Origin: Vulcanimicrobiota bacterium
GTDB taxonomy: Bacteria; Vulcanimicrobiota; JAJTBE01
Length of the DNA: 43,176 nucleotides
Direction: 5' to 3'
Assembly: GCA_021107945.1 (NCBI GenBank)
Contig: JAIORV010000074.1
Location: forward strand, 1 to 43,176
Shown: positions 9,908 to 20,000 of the stretch, in pieces
Layout of the letters: every line of letters begins with the position of its first letter
How positions within the stretch are numbered: the first letter of the stretch is position 1
Notes under the pieces: model-generated
What the model was told of the DNA's origin: nothing
What the model saw: only the letters and a program-made list of their open reading frames with translations
The model's database searches: none
Translations under genes and position numbers: made by a program

Positions 9908-10001
9908 GAGCAAGGAAAACAGGAAGTTGAGGAAATAAGGAGTTTTTACCTCTAAGGAAATTAGGAAAATAGGAAAAACTTATTATTTATAATTTAGCAT
10001 T

Positions 10002-10085
10002 TTGTCATTGCGAGGAGCTTGCGACGAAGCAATCCCACTCTTTGTAGGCGAGATTGCTTCGCTCCTTTGTCGCTCGCAATGACAA
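10002..10085. repeat. Long palindromic intergenic repeat (TTGTCATTGCGAG family)
   Basis: TTGTCATTGCGAG...GACGAAGCAATC is mirrored by GATTGCTTCG...CGCTCGCAATGACAA, giving a long imperfect hairpin. This repeat type is scattered in many bacterial genomes. A degenerate left half is at 34932-34975. It lies between the TPR gene and the radical SAM gene and could act as a transcriptional boundary. Confidence 0.8.
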
Positions 10086-10142
10086 CATTTGCACGATTCT
10101 TTGCATAAGTCCTAAGGAATATTGAGGTTTCTTAATATCGTC

Positions 10143-11054
10143 ATGTCAGACAAATTTCAGCCAAAATACATAAAAACACATGAAACCGGCGCCCTGAAAG
10201 AAAAGATCAGTCGGGCCTATTCACTCATGGAGTCCTGCAGGCTTTGCGGACGTAATTGTAATATAGACAGGCTAAAGGGTGAACCGGGATTCTGTAAAAT
10301 TGGCAAAGAACCCTATATCTCAAGCTCCGGTCCCCATCACGGAGAAGAATCACCTCTTGTGGGAAGGTTTGGCTCCGGCACGATTTTCCTCACAGGATGT
10401 AACTTGGGATGCATTTTTTGCCAGAATTACGATATATCCATCCTGGGGGAAGGTTCAAAATATACAATTCAGAAGCTTGCCCTCAAGATTTTATATATCC
10501 AATCCCTTGGCTGTCACAACATCAACTTTGTTACTCCCACTCACCAGATGCCCATGATCCTTTCGGCTGTCGATATTGCAATCGAGGGCGGATTGAATGT
10601 GCCTGTTATATGGAACTGTGGCGGTTATGAATCAATTGAAGCGTTGGAAATACTGGACGGCGTTGTTGATATATATATGCCGGATTTTAAATATTGGGAC
10701 GATACCCCCGCCCGGAAGTATTCAAATACACCCGATTATCCGGAAGTGGCAAGAAATGCCTTGAAAGAAATGCACAGGCAGGTGGGGGACCTTGTTGTTG
10801 ATGATAGAGGAATTGCCCAAAGGGGAATCCTTGTCCGCCATCTTGTCCTGCCCGGCGGTCTCTCCGGGACGAAGGATTTCGTAAAATGGCTTGCAAGGGA
10901 AATATCCCCGGATACATATATAAACATTATGTCGCAGTATCACCCCTGCTTCAAGGCGCATGATTACCCGGAAATAGACAGGAGAATAACAGGTGATGAA
11001 TACCGGGAGGCAAGAATGTGGGCGGTTAACGAGGGATTGAGGTTGGACAAGTGA
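10143..11054 (+). CDS. Radical SAM protein, PflX/COG1313-type
   Basis: 303 residues from the ATG at 10143; an upstream in-frame TTG at 10122 is possible and the ribosome site is unclear for both. The radical SAM cluster motif is CNLGCIFC (C-x3-C-x2-C) near residue 86. An N-terminal extra cysteine set (CRLCGRNC...GFC, about residues 32-50) may bind another cluster or zinc. The C-terminal part keeps GGLSGTKDF and MSQYHPC motifs typical of the PflA-like COG1313 proteins called PflX, whose substrate is not established. No formate-lyase-type partner is adjacent. Confidence 0.8.
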   Translation: MSDKFQPKYIKTHETGALKEKISRAYSLMESCRLCGRNCNIDRLKGEPGFCKIGKEPYISSSGPHHGEESPLVGRFGSGTIFLTGCNLGCIFCQNYDISILGEGSKYTIQKLALKILYIQSLGCHNINFVTPTHQMPMILSAVDIAIEGGLNVPVIWNCGGYESIEALEILDGVVDIYMPDFKYWDDTPARKYSNTPDYPEVARNALKEMHRQVGDLVVDDRGIAQRGILVRHLVLPGGLSGTKDFVKWLAREISPDTYINIMSQYHPCFKAHDYPEIDRRITGDEYREARMWAVNEGLRLDK

Positions 11055-11379
11055 TGTTGGAGGATGGAAGTTGGGATATCGAAAGACCTCAAAATCCCGG
11101 TATTTTCCTTTTTTCCCATTTCCCTTTTCTCGTTTCCCATTTCTCATTCACCACAGAGGACACAGAGAAATCAATGTTTTTCTCCGGTTATCCTCTGCGA
11201 ACTCTGCGGTCTCCGCGTTGAAGAAATAAAAATTTTAAATTAATTGACAACAACGCGAAACAAAATAATAACAGGTTGTTCTAAATTTTTGAATAGGATA
11301 AATTGTAAGAATATGGAAGTTTATCCAAATGTGAAAATGTGAAAAACGGACACAATAAATTGGAAAAGGAGAATGACTT
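11055..11379. repeat. Repeat-filled intergenic region
   Basis: The region holds a pyrimidine-rich cccatttccctttt run (about 11105-11145) and an inverted pair of the 'cacagag' repeat (ccacagaggacacagag near 11151 and ctctgcgaactctgcggt near 11193). No gene or clear promoter is visible before the ribosome site at 11370. Confidence 0.55.
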
Positions 11380-11973
11380 ATGAAAAAACTAACAGCAATG
11401 ATACTTGTAGCAGTATTCCTGCTAACCGCGGTGGCTTTTGCCGGCGAAATGCAAGTAGCGGCGAGAAAAGGCCATGGATCGATGAAAGATCCCATCAAGA
11501 CGCAGAAGAAAATGATGAAAATGCACAGCAGGATCAAGCTAAAGATGGCCGGGAGCTTCTTCCTCCTGCCGATGCTCCAGAAAGAACTGAATCTCAACGA
11601 CAAGCAGGTTGAAAAGTTGGAGAACATGAAGGCAGACCACACAAAAAAAATGATTGATAAAAGAGCGGATATTGCCAAAGCAAAGGTTGATTTAAGGCTT
11701 CTGATGAAAAAGTTCAATCAGGACATCCCTTCAATTCAAAGAATTTTGCAAAAAATATCCAATCTACAGGTTGCAATGAGAGTTGACAAACTGAAAGCTT
11801 TCCAGCAGGCAAAATCCGTATTGACTTCAGCTCAAAAAACGAAGCTTGAACAATACTGGAAAGGCAAGAGAGGGTCTTCGACGAAGTCCAAACATAAATA
11901 CAAAAAGACTAAAATGAAAAAGCACAGCGAGAATACCCCAGAAGAACATAACAAGGAAGTAAGCTGGCTGTAA
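11380..11973 (+). CDS. Spy/CpxP-like periplasmic protein
   Basis: 197 residues; AAAGGAG lies 9 bases upstream of the ATG. A signal peptide (residues 1-21, cleavage near VAFA/GE) is followed by a helical domain (about 60-155) with the LTxxQ-like patterns LNLNDKQVEKLENMK and LTSAQKTKLEQ, and a basic Lys-rich tail. Spy/CpxP family proteins are dimeric helical periplasmic chaperones or metal and envelope-stress sensors that usually lack enzymatic activity. Here no two-component partner is adjacent. It is a single-gene unit closed by the strong terminator at 12021. The basic C terminus (about 30 residues, mostly Lys and Ser) is longer than usual. Confidence 0.75.
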   Translation: MKKLTAMILVAVFLLTAVAFAGEMQVAARKGHGSMKDPIKTQKKMMKMHSRIKLKMAGSFFLLPMLQKELNLNDKQVEKLENMKADHTKKMIDKRADIAKAKVDLRLLMKKFNQDIPSIQRILQKISNLQVAMRVDKLKAFQQAKSVLTSAQKTKLEQYWKGKRGSSTKSKHKYKKTKMKKHSENTPEEHNKEVSWL

Positions 11974-12020
11974 TATAAGGAAATAGACGAAGAGGATATT
12001 GATAAAAACACCTGTAAATG

Positions 12021-12045
12021 GGGCGGTATATACCGCCCTTTTTTT
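12021..12045 (+). terminator. Intrinsic terminator after the Spy-like gene
   Basis: GGGCGGTATATACCGCCC is a perfect 9-bp-arm palindrome (12021-12038) followed by seven T. Confidence 0.92.
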
Positions 12046-12094
12046 AAAGGAACTTTTTTTTATTGGTCAAATATGCAGGTGACAAGTACAATAA

Positions 12095-13417
<1,323 letters not shown>

Positions 13418-13514
13418 TCGCCTTCTATTATTAATCCTGTGGCAGTGAAAACATTCATTCTCTATACTTCTGCCACTTTAAAAATAATATGGAAATGATA
13501 AATAAATAGCATGG

Positions 13515-13586
13515 AATGATGGATTCCTGTCAGGTAGTCAACCGACTTCAATCAGAAGAATGTTGACTTTGACAGGATCCATCATT
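13515..13586. other. Long imperfect hairpin downstream of eno
   Basis: aatgatggattcctgtca (13515-13532) pairs with tgacaggatccatcatt (13570-13586), and GTCAAC with GTTGAC inside, leaving a loop of about 20 bases. A T-rich stretch follows after a gap. It may be a transcript-end structure, a small RNA or a remnant of a small mobile repeat. The rest of 13418-13735 shows nothing else recognisable. Confidence 0.6.
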
Positions 13587-13735
13587 GTCGTTTCTGGTCG
13601 TTTCAGTTCTTTTATTTCATTTTTTCTCTAAACTGCGGGGAGGAATAAATAAAAAAATAGGAGAATACCGGGTGGAGTTGCCTGGAATCGGATAACAAAC
13701 ATTACCTGAATAAACTGAAATAGGGGAGTAATAAA

Positions 13736-14500
13736 ATGCAATTTATGACGACATCGGGAGGCGGAGAAGGAATGAAAAATCCCGGGACGGATCTTCCGGA
13801 AGAAAATGTCATATCAATAGATTTAATCGGCAAGGTTGAAGCGAAACCCGACTTAATAAGACTTTTCCTTAACGTTAAATCCACAAAGCCCACAGTGCAG
13901 GAAGCTTTATTGGAATGCAGGGAGAAGAAAGCTATTATTGTTGATCTCCTCAAGAAAATCAGACTTACAAATATATTGTTTGAGGGAATAAGAATCCAGG
14001 AAGCTCAACAGAATATATCATTCCCCGGCGGAATGGGCGATGTAAAGCTTTTCACTGTCGTTAATAATTTTGTGGTAGATATGGAAGAGATAAATAAAAT
14101 CAAATCGGCAAACCTTCAAAATAAAATGAGCGAGGTTATTTCCATATTAACAAGAGCCGGTTGTAATTTAGGCTCAAGTGTGTCCGATTTTCAGACTTCC
14201 GGTGCGGGATTTATCAGATACGGTTTCAAGGATTATGAAATGCTTGAGATACAGGCAATAGAAAACGCGGTTACCGAAGCAAAAAAAATGACGTCGGATA
14301 TTGCAGGCAGGTTGAATAAAAAAGTGGTTGATCTTCACAGCATCCGGGTAAATAAAACCTCCGGGAATGAAATATACAATGTGTGCGGGCAGGATCTATT
14401 CGGAAAAGGCAACGACCTGTTCAGGCATACATCGGACACATCGGGAGAAGTTGCCGTGGTGATACCGGTGACGGTCAATTTCAAAATGTCGGATATATAA
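13736..14500 (+). CDS. SIMPL-domain (DUF541) protein
   Basis: 254 residues; GGGGAG lies 7 bases before the ATG. It has no signal peptide. The pattern ISIDLIGKVEAKPDLIRLFLNVKS at the start of the domain, the internal TNILFEGIRIQE, and the later AIENAVTEAKKMTSDIAGRL helix followed by a beta strand are typical of SIMPL (DUF541) proteins, whose members form beta-sandwich/helix oligomers with no agreed biochemical role. Most family members are secreted, so the cytoplasmic form with a Gly-rich N terminus (TTSGGGEG) is unusual. It stands alone between eno and a convergent minus-strand gene. Confidence 0.7.
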   Translation: MQFMTTSGGGEGMKNPGTDLPEENVISIDLIGKVEAKPDLIRLFLNVKSTKPTVQEALLECREKKAIIVDLLKKIRLTNILFEGIRIQEAQQNISFPGGMGDVKLFTVVNNFVVDMEEINKIKSANLQNKMSEVISILTRAGCNLGSSVSDFQTSGAGFIRYGFKDYEMLEIQAIENAVTEAKKMTSDIAGRLNKKVVDLHSIRVNKTSGNEIYNVCGQDLFGKGNDLFRHTSDTSGEVAVVIPVTVNFKMSDI

Positions 14501-14518
14501 CCCGGATAATGCTTTTTA

Positions 14519-14560
14519 ATTCAACACAGAGGGCGCAGAGATCGCGGAGAATCTATTGTT
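14519..14560. repeat. Degenerate 'cacagag' interspersed repeat
   Basis: ttcaacacagagggcgcaga and the following cgcggag belong to the same interspersed repeat as 11151. It sits between convergent genes. Confidence 0.5.
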
Positions 14561-14585
14561 GTGACAGGATTCACTGCAAAGGGAT

Positions 14586-14621
14586 AAACAAAACCCCGCC
14601 GTCTCTCTATAACCGCGGGGC
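14586..14621 (-). terminator. Intrinsic terminator of the beta-repeat gene
   Basis: On the minus strand CCCCGC (14620-14615) pairs with GCGGGG (14599-14594) and is followed by TTTTGTTT. It is 36 bp after the stop codon of the beta-repeat gene. Confidence 0.75.
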
Positions 14622-14656
14622 TTGTAATATTCTTATATTTTCGCCATTTATATTAT

Positions 14657-15436
14657 TTATGAAGGTTTCCTGCTAATGTTAAATTTCTGATGTGGGTAGA
14701 ATCCCTTCACAAGCATATTGTCGCCGTCAACAGTAACCTGGAATTTCTGGAAAGCGTAATGTCCGTCAAAGTTATAAGTATTTCCTTCTTTTGTGACGGT
14801 AAATGTTCGCTCGGGCATATTTCCCTTTATCTGAATCTTATTATCGGTGAGATGAGTAATTTTGGCATCAAAATTTTCCTCGAAGCCATCAACTTTAGTG
14901 CCTTTGTCTCCCGATTGTATCTTGAATTTTTGTACCGGGTATTTTCCATCGATTGTTATAAGGTCAGCCTTCTCCACAACGGTGATACTCTCTCGATCGG
15001 TCTCTCCCTTTATATTGGTTGTTTCACCCTTCGTCACCATCTTGTAATCCTGCCAGTCAAAAAGGCCGTCAACATCGGTTTTGTTATCCTGCCTGTTGAC
15101 AGTGTACTCCCTTTGGGGGTACAAACCGTCTTCAAGTTTGCCGTCAATAACAACTGTTTCATTCCTTGGATACGGTGCAACAATGATTGACTCGCCGTCA
15201 ATTCCGATCCCAATTCCCCTGTCAATCTCCACAGCTATGGGAGAAAGAATCAAATCGGTTGGCGGTATTTGCGGGGAAAGCCTTCCTGCAGGTGCGCCCA
15301 CAATAATCCGAGGCTCCCATCTGTCGCCCTTTTCCGGGGCTACAGCTTTTTCCTGTGGTTTCTCCACATTGTCTTTTTTTATGGGGGATTTCTTCTCCGG
15401 TAATTGATCGCTTGCCCCTATTCCTCTGATATTCAA
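14657..15436 (-). CDS. Leader plus seven ~20-residue beta repeats; novel repeat protein
   Basis: 259 residues from a TTG start at 15436, chosen because AGGAG lies 8 bases upstream; upstream in-frame ATGs lack such a site and cover the predicted -10 box. No signal peptide. Residues 1-40 are a polar Lys/Pro/Glu leader ending in KGDRW, matching the leader pattern of the zipper proteins. Residues 40-100 are hydrophobic and Gly/Pro-rich with no recognised fold. The C-terminal ~145 residues contain seven tandem units of about 20 residues with the pattern x-I-x-G-x-Y-P-x-Q-x-F-x-V (TIDGKYPVQKFKI, NFDGHYAFQKFQV, LVKGFYPHQKFNI), suggesting a beta-solenoid or beta-roll. It is divergent from the phospholipase D gene and shares a control region with it. 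Confidence 0.7.
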   Translation of the reverse strand: MNIRGIGASDQLPEKKSPIKKDNVEKPQEKAVAPEKGDRWEPRIIVGAPAGRLSPQIPPTDLILSPIAVEIDRGIGIGIDGESIIVAPYPRNETVVIDGKLEDGLYPQREYTVNRQDNKTDVDGLFDWQDYKMVTKGETTNIKGETDRESITVVEKADLITIDGKYPVQKFKIQSGDKGTKVDGFEENFDAKITHLTDNKIQIKGNMPERTFTVTKEGNTYNFDGHYAFQKFQVTVDGDNMLVKGFYPHQKFNISRKPS

Positions 15437-15476
15437 GATAATCACTCCTGTTATATACTTATTATTTGTTATAACC

Positions 15477-15551
15477 ATTATAGCGGACTTTCGCAAAAAA
15501 ATAAATACTTTTCCCATTATTGTCTATATGTTAACATGTTGGCAATAGACA
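15477..15551. promoter_or_regulatory. Divergent control region with ATGTTAACAT in an inverted repeat
   Basis: ATGTTAACAT at 15528-15537 is flanked by TGTCTAT (15521-15527) and its inverse ATAGACA (15545-15551). On the minus strand TATAAT (15482-15477) follows the palindrome after 45 bases. On the plus strand AT-rich TATTATATAT (15571-15580) follows after about 34 bases. The beta-repeat start is 92 bases away and the phospholipase D start 101 bases away. Confidence 0.6.
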
Positions 15552-15637
15552 TTTATGTGTTATTGAAATATATTATATATGTAGGGTTGTAAGTTTATAT
15601 TCGGGTTCCATACCCGGATTAACAGGAGATGTTATCA

Positions 15638-16879
15638 ATGTCAGGTTCAATAGACAAAGCCGGCTCATACAACGGAATTGGAGGAGCGCAAATAAAAAAG
15701 GGAGTTCCGGGGAAACAGCAAGCTCCCAAAAAACAGAAGGATACTTTCCAGAAAGGCAAAGGTTCCTCAGGTGTCAATTGGGACAAAATTCCGGCCAATT
15801 CCAGGAAATATTTCAAGCATGGGAATAAGGTATCACCATTGCTTGACGGTCAGGTAACACCCGACGATAAATCTGATGACATTTTCCACAACATCGAACA
15901 GATGATCAGGGGAGCGAAGAAATCAGTACAGATAGAAATGTTCAGCCTGGACAGGAAGAACATTGTGGATTTACTCATCGCCGATGTGAAAAGGGGAGTG
16001 AAGGTACAGGTTATTATGGATCCTCCGGATCAGAGATCTGAGAAAGCCAAAGGAAAAGCTATAAAAAAACTCAGGAAAAACGGGGTAGATGTATTGCTCT
16101 ACCCTGTCAAGGAAGCAGGATCTCCAGAGGCAAAATATGGGCAGATTGACCATGTGAAGATGATGATTGTCGATGGCAAAAAGGCGATAATCGGCGGCAT
16201 GAACTGGGGTGAGCATTCAAAATACAACAGAGATGTGGACGTACAGGTGGAAGGGCCTGCCGTTGACAACATGGAATGGCTTTTCCGCAAGGATTGGTTG
16301 AACTCCGGAGGCAAGCAGAAGGATCTACCCTGGATCGATAAGACGCCTCCACACCCGGAGGGAGAATCCGCCGTCCAGTTGCTCACCACGGGATTAGAGA
16401 AAAAAGAGCAAACCATCGGATTCACAATTAACCGTGCCATAAAAAATGCCAGGAAGTCAATCCACACCGAGTTGTTTGTGTTAACAAGAAGCGATACAGT
16501 GGAAAACCTCATCGACGCCCACGAAAGGGGACTGGATGTGAGGGTGGTTCTGGACCCACTGAAGATCAACGGCAAGGGCATAAACGAGAAAGCGGCGGAG
16601 AAGCTGAAGGAAGCGGGAGTGCCGGTGAAATGGTATGTCCCCGATAAAAAGACAAAGAGCAAGCTTCATGCCAAAATTGGGATATTCGACGACGACCAGG
16701 TAATCCTGGGAAGCGCGAACTGGTCATACGCCGGGTTCAATATAAACCGCGAGGCCGGGGTTGAAGTACTTGACACGGAAGTAAACAGCACATTTGATAA
16801 AGCCTTCGAAAACGATTGGAAACTGGCATCGGAGGATCCCCAATACCTCAAAGAACCGGACAATAATCCGGGCGGGTGA
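15638..16879 (+). CDS. Phospholipase D-family protein with two HKD motifs, no signal peptide
   Basis: 413 residues; the ATG at 15638 has AGGAG 9 bases upstream, while an ATG at 15629 abuts it. Two PLDc domains carry complete HKD motifs: HVKMMIVD followed by GGMNWGEHS (near residue 171) and HAKIGIFD followed by GSANWSYAGF (near residue 342). Both half-sites look intact, so it should be an active phosphodiesterase of the PLD superfamily; the substrate could be phospholipid, cardiolipin or nucleic acid. There is no membrane anchor or signal peptide. The first 40 residues are a polar, Lys/Gly/Gln-rich leader ending in KKQKDTFQ, like the leaders of the zipper proteins. It shares its upstream palindrome with the beta-repeat gene. 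This pattern would suit a protein exported or packaged by a leader-recognising system. Confidence 0.88.
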   Translation: MSGSIDKAGSYNGIGGAQIKKGVPGKQQAPKKQKDTFQKGKGSSGVNWDKIPANSRKYFKHGNKVSPLLDGQVTPDDKSDDIFHNIEQMIRGAKKSVQIEMFSLDRKNIVDLLIADVKRGVKVQVIMDPPDQRSEKAKGKAIKKLRKNGVDVLLYPVKEAGSPEAKYGQIDHVKMMIVDGKKAIIGGMNWGEHSKYNRDVDVQVEGPAVDNMEWLFRKDWLNSGGKQKDLPWIDKTPPHPEGESAVQLLTTGLEKKEQTIGFTINRAIKNARKSIHTELFVLTRSDTVENLIDAHERGLDVRVVLDPLKINGKGINEKAAEKLKEAGVPVKWYVPDKKTKSKLHAKIGIFDDDQVILGSANWSYAGFNINREAGVEVLDTEVNSTFDKAFENDWKLASEDPQYLKEPDNNPGG

Positions 16880-17022
16880 TATAGAAAGAATTGTAACTAT
16901 TCACCTCAGAATTTCAAATAAATTTAACACTTCAGACAATTATGTAAGAGCGGTTTCCTAAAATTTGGGTAGGGCATGGTCCGAATAATTACAAAAAAAC
17001 AACAAAAGAACGAGAGGACTGA
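16880..17022. other. Short AT-rich spacer
   Basis: It holds aaatttgggtagggcatggtc near 16958, similar to tttgggtagcggctggtct near 29091, so an interspersed repeat fragment. No terminator is evident. Confidence 0.35.
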
Positions 17023-20000
17023 CTATTTCTTAATTTCATTTTCAATTGCCTCCTCAACTTTCCTCTTTGCTTCTTCCAACAGTTCTTTTGCTTTCTTTCT
17101 TGCTAAATGTGATTGTTGAACAAGGGAGGCAATTTTTTGTTGGATTTTTAGTGGGAGGATGGGAATCATAATTCTTTTTAGAGATTCATTAGGAACTGCC
17201 GTTAATATTGTTCCTGAGCATTCTCTTTTAAGTTGTGCTTGCAAAACTAAGGTTTTTGACAAAACCAATAAAACCTCAGGAAGAATTTTAGTAGGTCGAA
17301 AATGGAAAAAGCCTGTGGATGCTAAAGAATTTTCAAATTTTTGATCTACCAATGCAATTTTTTTTAAAGATCCTTCCACACTTGATACTATTACATCTCC
17401 TTTTTTTACAATCCTCTTTGCCCTACTAGGTGCTTCTTTCCCTTTTATTTTATTTGTGCTATTGATAACTCCAATAGATGAATCTATATCTGCTAGTTCT
17501 ACATAGAAGAAGATTTTTTCAGGGTATTTTTCAGGATCAAAATTTGGTCTAATACTCTCTACATGATCCAATAGTCGAGTATAACCCATTGAATACTCTT
17601 TTACTTTGTTTTTCACTTCCTCATAAGCCAGCTGGAAATATTCGGCATCAAAACGATGAGATCCAAGCGCATTAGAAAGATTTGCAACAAAAGAAAGCTC
17701 ATATTTTGGTTTAAAATCTTTTAAACCCAATTCTTCTAAAAGGATGTTTTCAGCTTGGGAGTAGAAAGACTTAGAATTATTATAAAAATTCTTAGAATCG
17801 AATACTGTTTTTGCGATTTCGATTTGTATCTCTTTTTTAGAAGGTAAAAAAATAAGCAATGATTTTAAATCATTAATGTTTAATCCAGTTTGAACCGCTC
17901 CTCTTACTTTTCGCTGCAGGAGACTTCTGCCAAATTTACAATTAAGATATGCAATCAGATAAAAAGGATCTATATATTTCGTTCTAAATGCGGTACTTTT
18001 ACAACTAAAAATGGCTGGTGGAACGCTTTCATCAACTATTGCTGTATTACCAAGCGTTCCAACAACTGAAATCAAGACATCTCCTTCTCTTAGTGAATGT
18101 TTTTCCAATCTTTTAAAATCTTTTTGTGGCATATATACATTATCGTCATCTATCAGGAAGAATCCTTTTACATCCTTTCCTCTAACATAACGATATGAAT
18201 TCTCTGTAACATAATTATCAACTTTAAACTCAGAACCAAAAGGTCCAATGATAAACCGTCCTCCTATCTCTCTCCACAAACTGTAAGATGCTGTTTGCAA
18301 AATTTTGTTTTTAATTTTAATATATTTAGGATGATAGTATTCTGCATCCAACCTTTTAGTATCTTCAATTTCCGACAATTTTATTATCGAAACCTCTACA
18401 TTAATGTTTTTTTTTACATCATAAGGATCGCTCCAAAAATCGAATGTTTTATCCCCTTTTTCCAACTGTTCCTTTGCAAATTTTATAAATGCCTCTGCAA
18501 TTTCATCTAAATCATGATCTATTATTGTATGTCCATTCTTATCAATTAATAATTCACCATTCTGTTTTCTTTTATAACGATATTCTCCCCTGTTGTCTTT
18601 TAAGGGTATTTTATTTACAGCAAAGAAGATAGGATAATCTATATTTTCCTTAACCTTACCTTCAAGCCAGAACTTTTTAAAATCCTCATTTATATTTCTT
18701 TTATTTAAAACTAACCAGATTTGACCGCTTAAAGTTCTTTTAGAAATTTCACCACTAACTTTATTAATTTTACTATTAAGAGCTTTTATCTCTTCCTTCA
18801 ACTCTGTTTTTCTGTTGCTTGAAATTGCATTATTTAACTCTTCTTCCTTTTCTTTTAATACTTTTTCAACCTCTTCTAACTCCACTGTTTCTTCATCATT
18901 GAAAGAATCAATTTCTTCTGTAGATTCAAAATAAGATTCTATAAAAGATGTTAGCTCCTCTGGTAAATCTTCATTATTAATTTTTGTTTTCCAATCTATA
19001 TTTTTATATTTATCATTTAATCTATAAATAAAATCTTCCCATTCTCCCTCATATTTTAATTTAATTTCCTGAATCTTTTGTCTTTCTTCATCGGTATATT
19101 TTTTTAAAAACAGAACACTTGTTTTTGTTCCTGTGTGAGGTTTAAATGAATTGCCATGCAATCCAACGACTGCTAAGATTCTTGCATTATCAATAACGAA
19201 CCTTCGTATGTATTCTGCATTTGTGTTATTTAATAAGCCTTGAGGTAGAACAATTGCCATCCTGCCTCCCGGTCTTATAAAATGGAGAGATCGTTCCAGG
19301 AAAAGAATATGCCTTCCTGTCTTGTTTATGTATTTGCCATTTTTTTGCATCAAATGGTAATATTTAAGAATATGTCTTATATCATCTTTTTTAACTGTGC
19401 CTGCAAAAGGTGGATTTGTCATAAGAATATCAAAATTAAAATATAAAAAATTATCTTGATTTTCTATGTCCTTTTCAGGATTGTTAATATATCTTATAAG
19501 TCTTTCTTTTAAATCTTCTTTTGTTTTATTATTCCATGTTTGCGGTAGTAAGGAATTATCTCTATATATATGAGATTTTCCATCTCCAATTATCAGATTA
19601 ATAGCTTTTGCTATCTTTACAGCTTTTTTGGCAAAATCTATTCCTGCAATATTATTTTGTGCAAAATGTTTAGCAGGTTGGGAAAGCTCTTTTCCTGTAA
19701 TCATACCCCCCTCAATCCACATGACAGAATGTAAAAGAAAACCTGCAGAACCACATGCAGGGTCTATAACAAATTCATCAAATTTAGGGTTTAACATCTT
19801 TACAACCATATCTTCAGCTGGTCGGGGCGTAAAGAATTGCCCTTCCTTTTTTTTAGATACTTGAGGAATTAAATACTCAAAAGCTTCATCAATAACCTGA
19901 AGATTTGAATTAAAAAGCTTTATTTTTTCAAGAAAAGATACACATACTTTTAAGTGGGTATCTCTCATTTCAATCTTATCAGTAAATTCAAAGACTCCAT

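Noticed and set aside
11235-11717. Minus-strand frame opposite the Spy-like gene
   Set aside because: It is antisense to a well-supported exported protein and has no ribosome site or recognisable motif.
16479-16486. TGTTAACA in the phospholipase D gene
   Set aside because: It lies in the coding sequence with no downstream start or TATAAT; taken as background.
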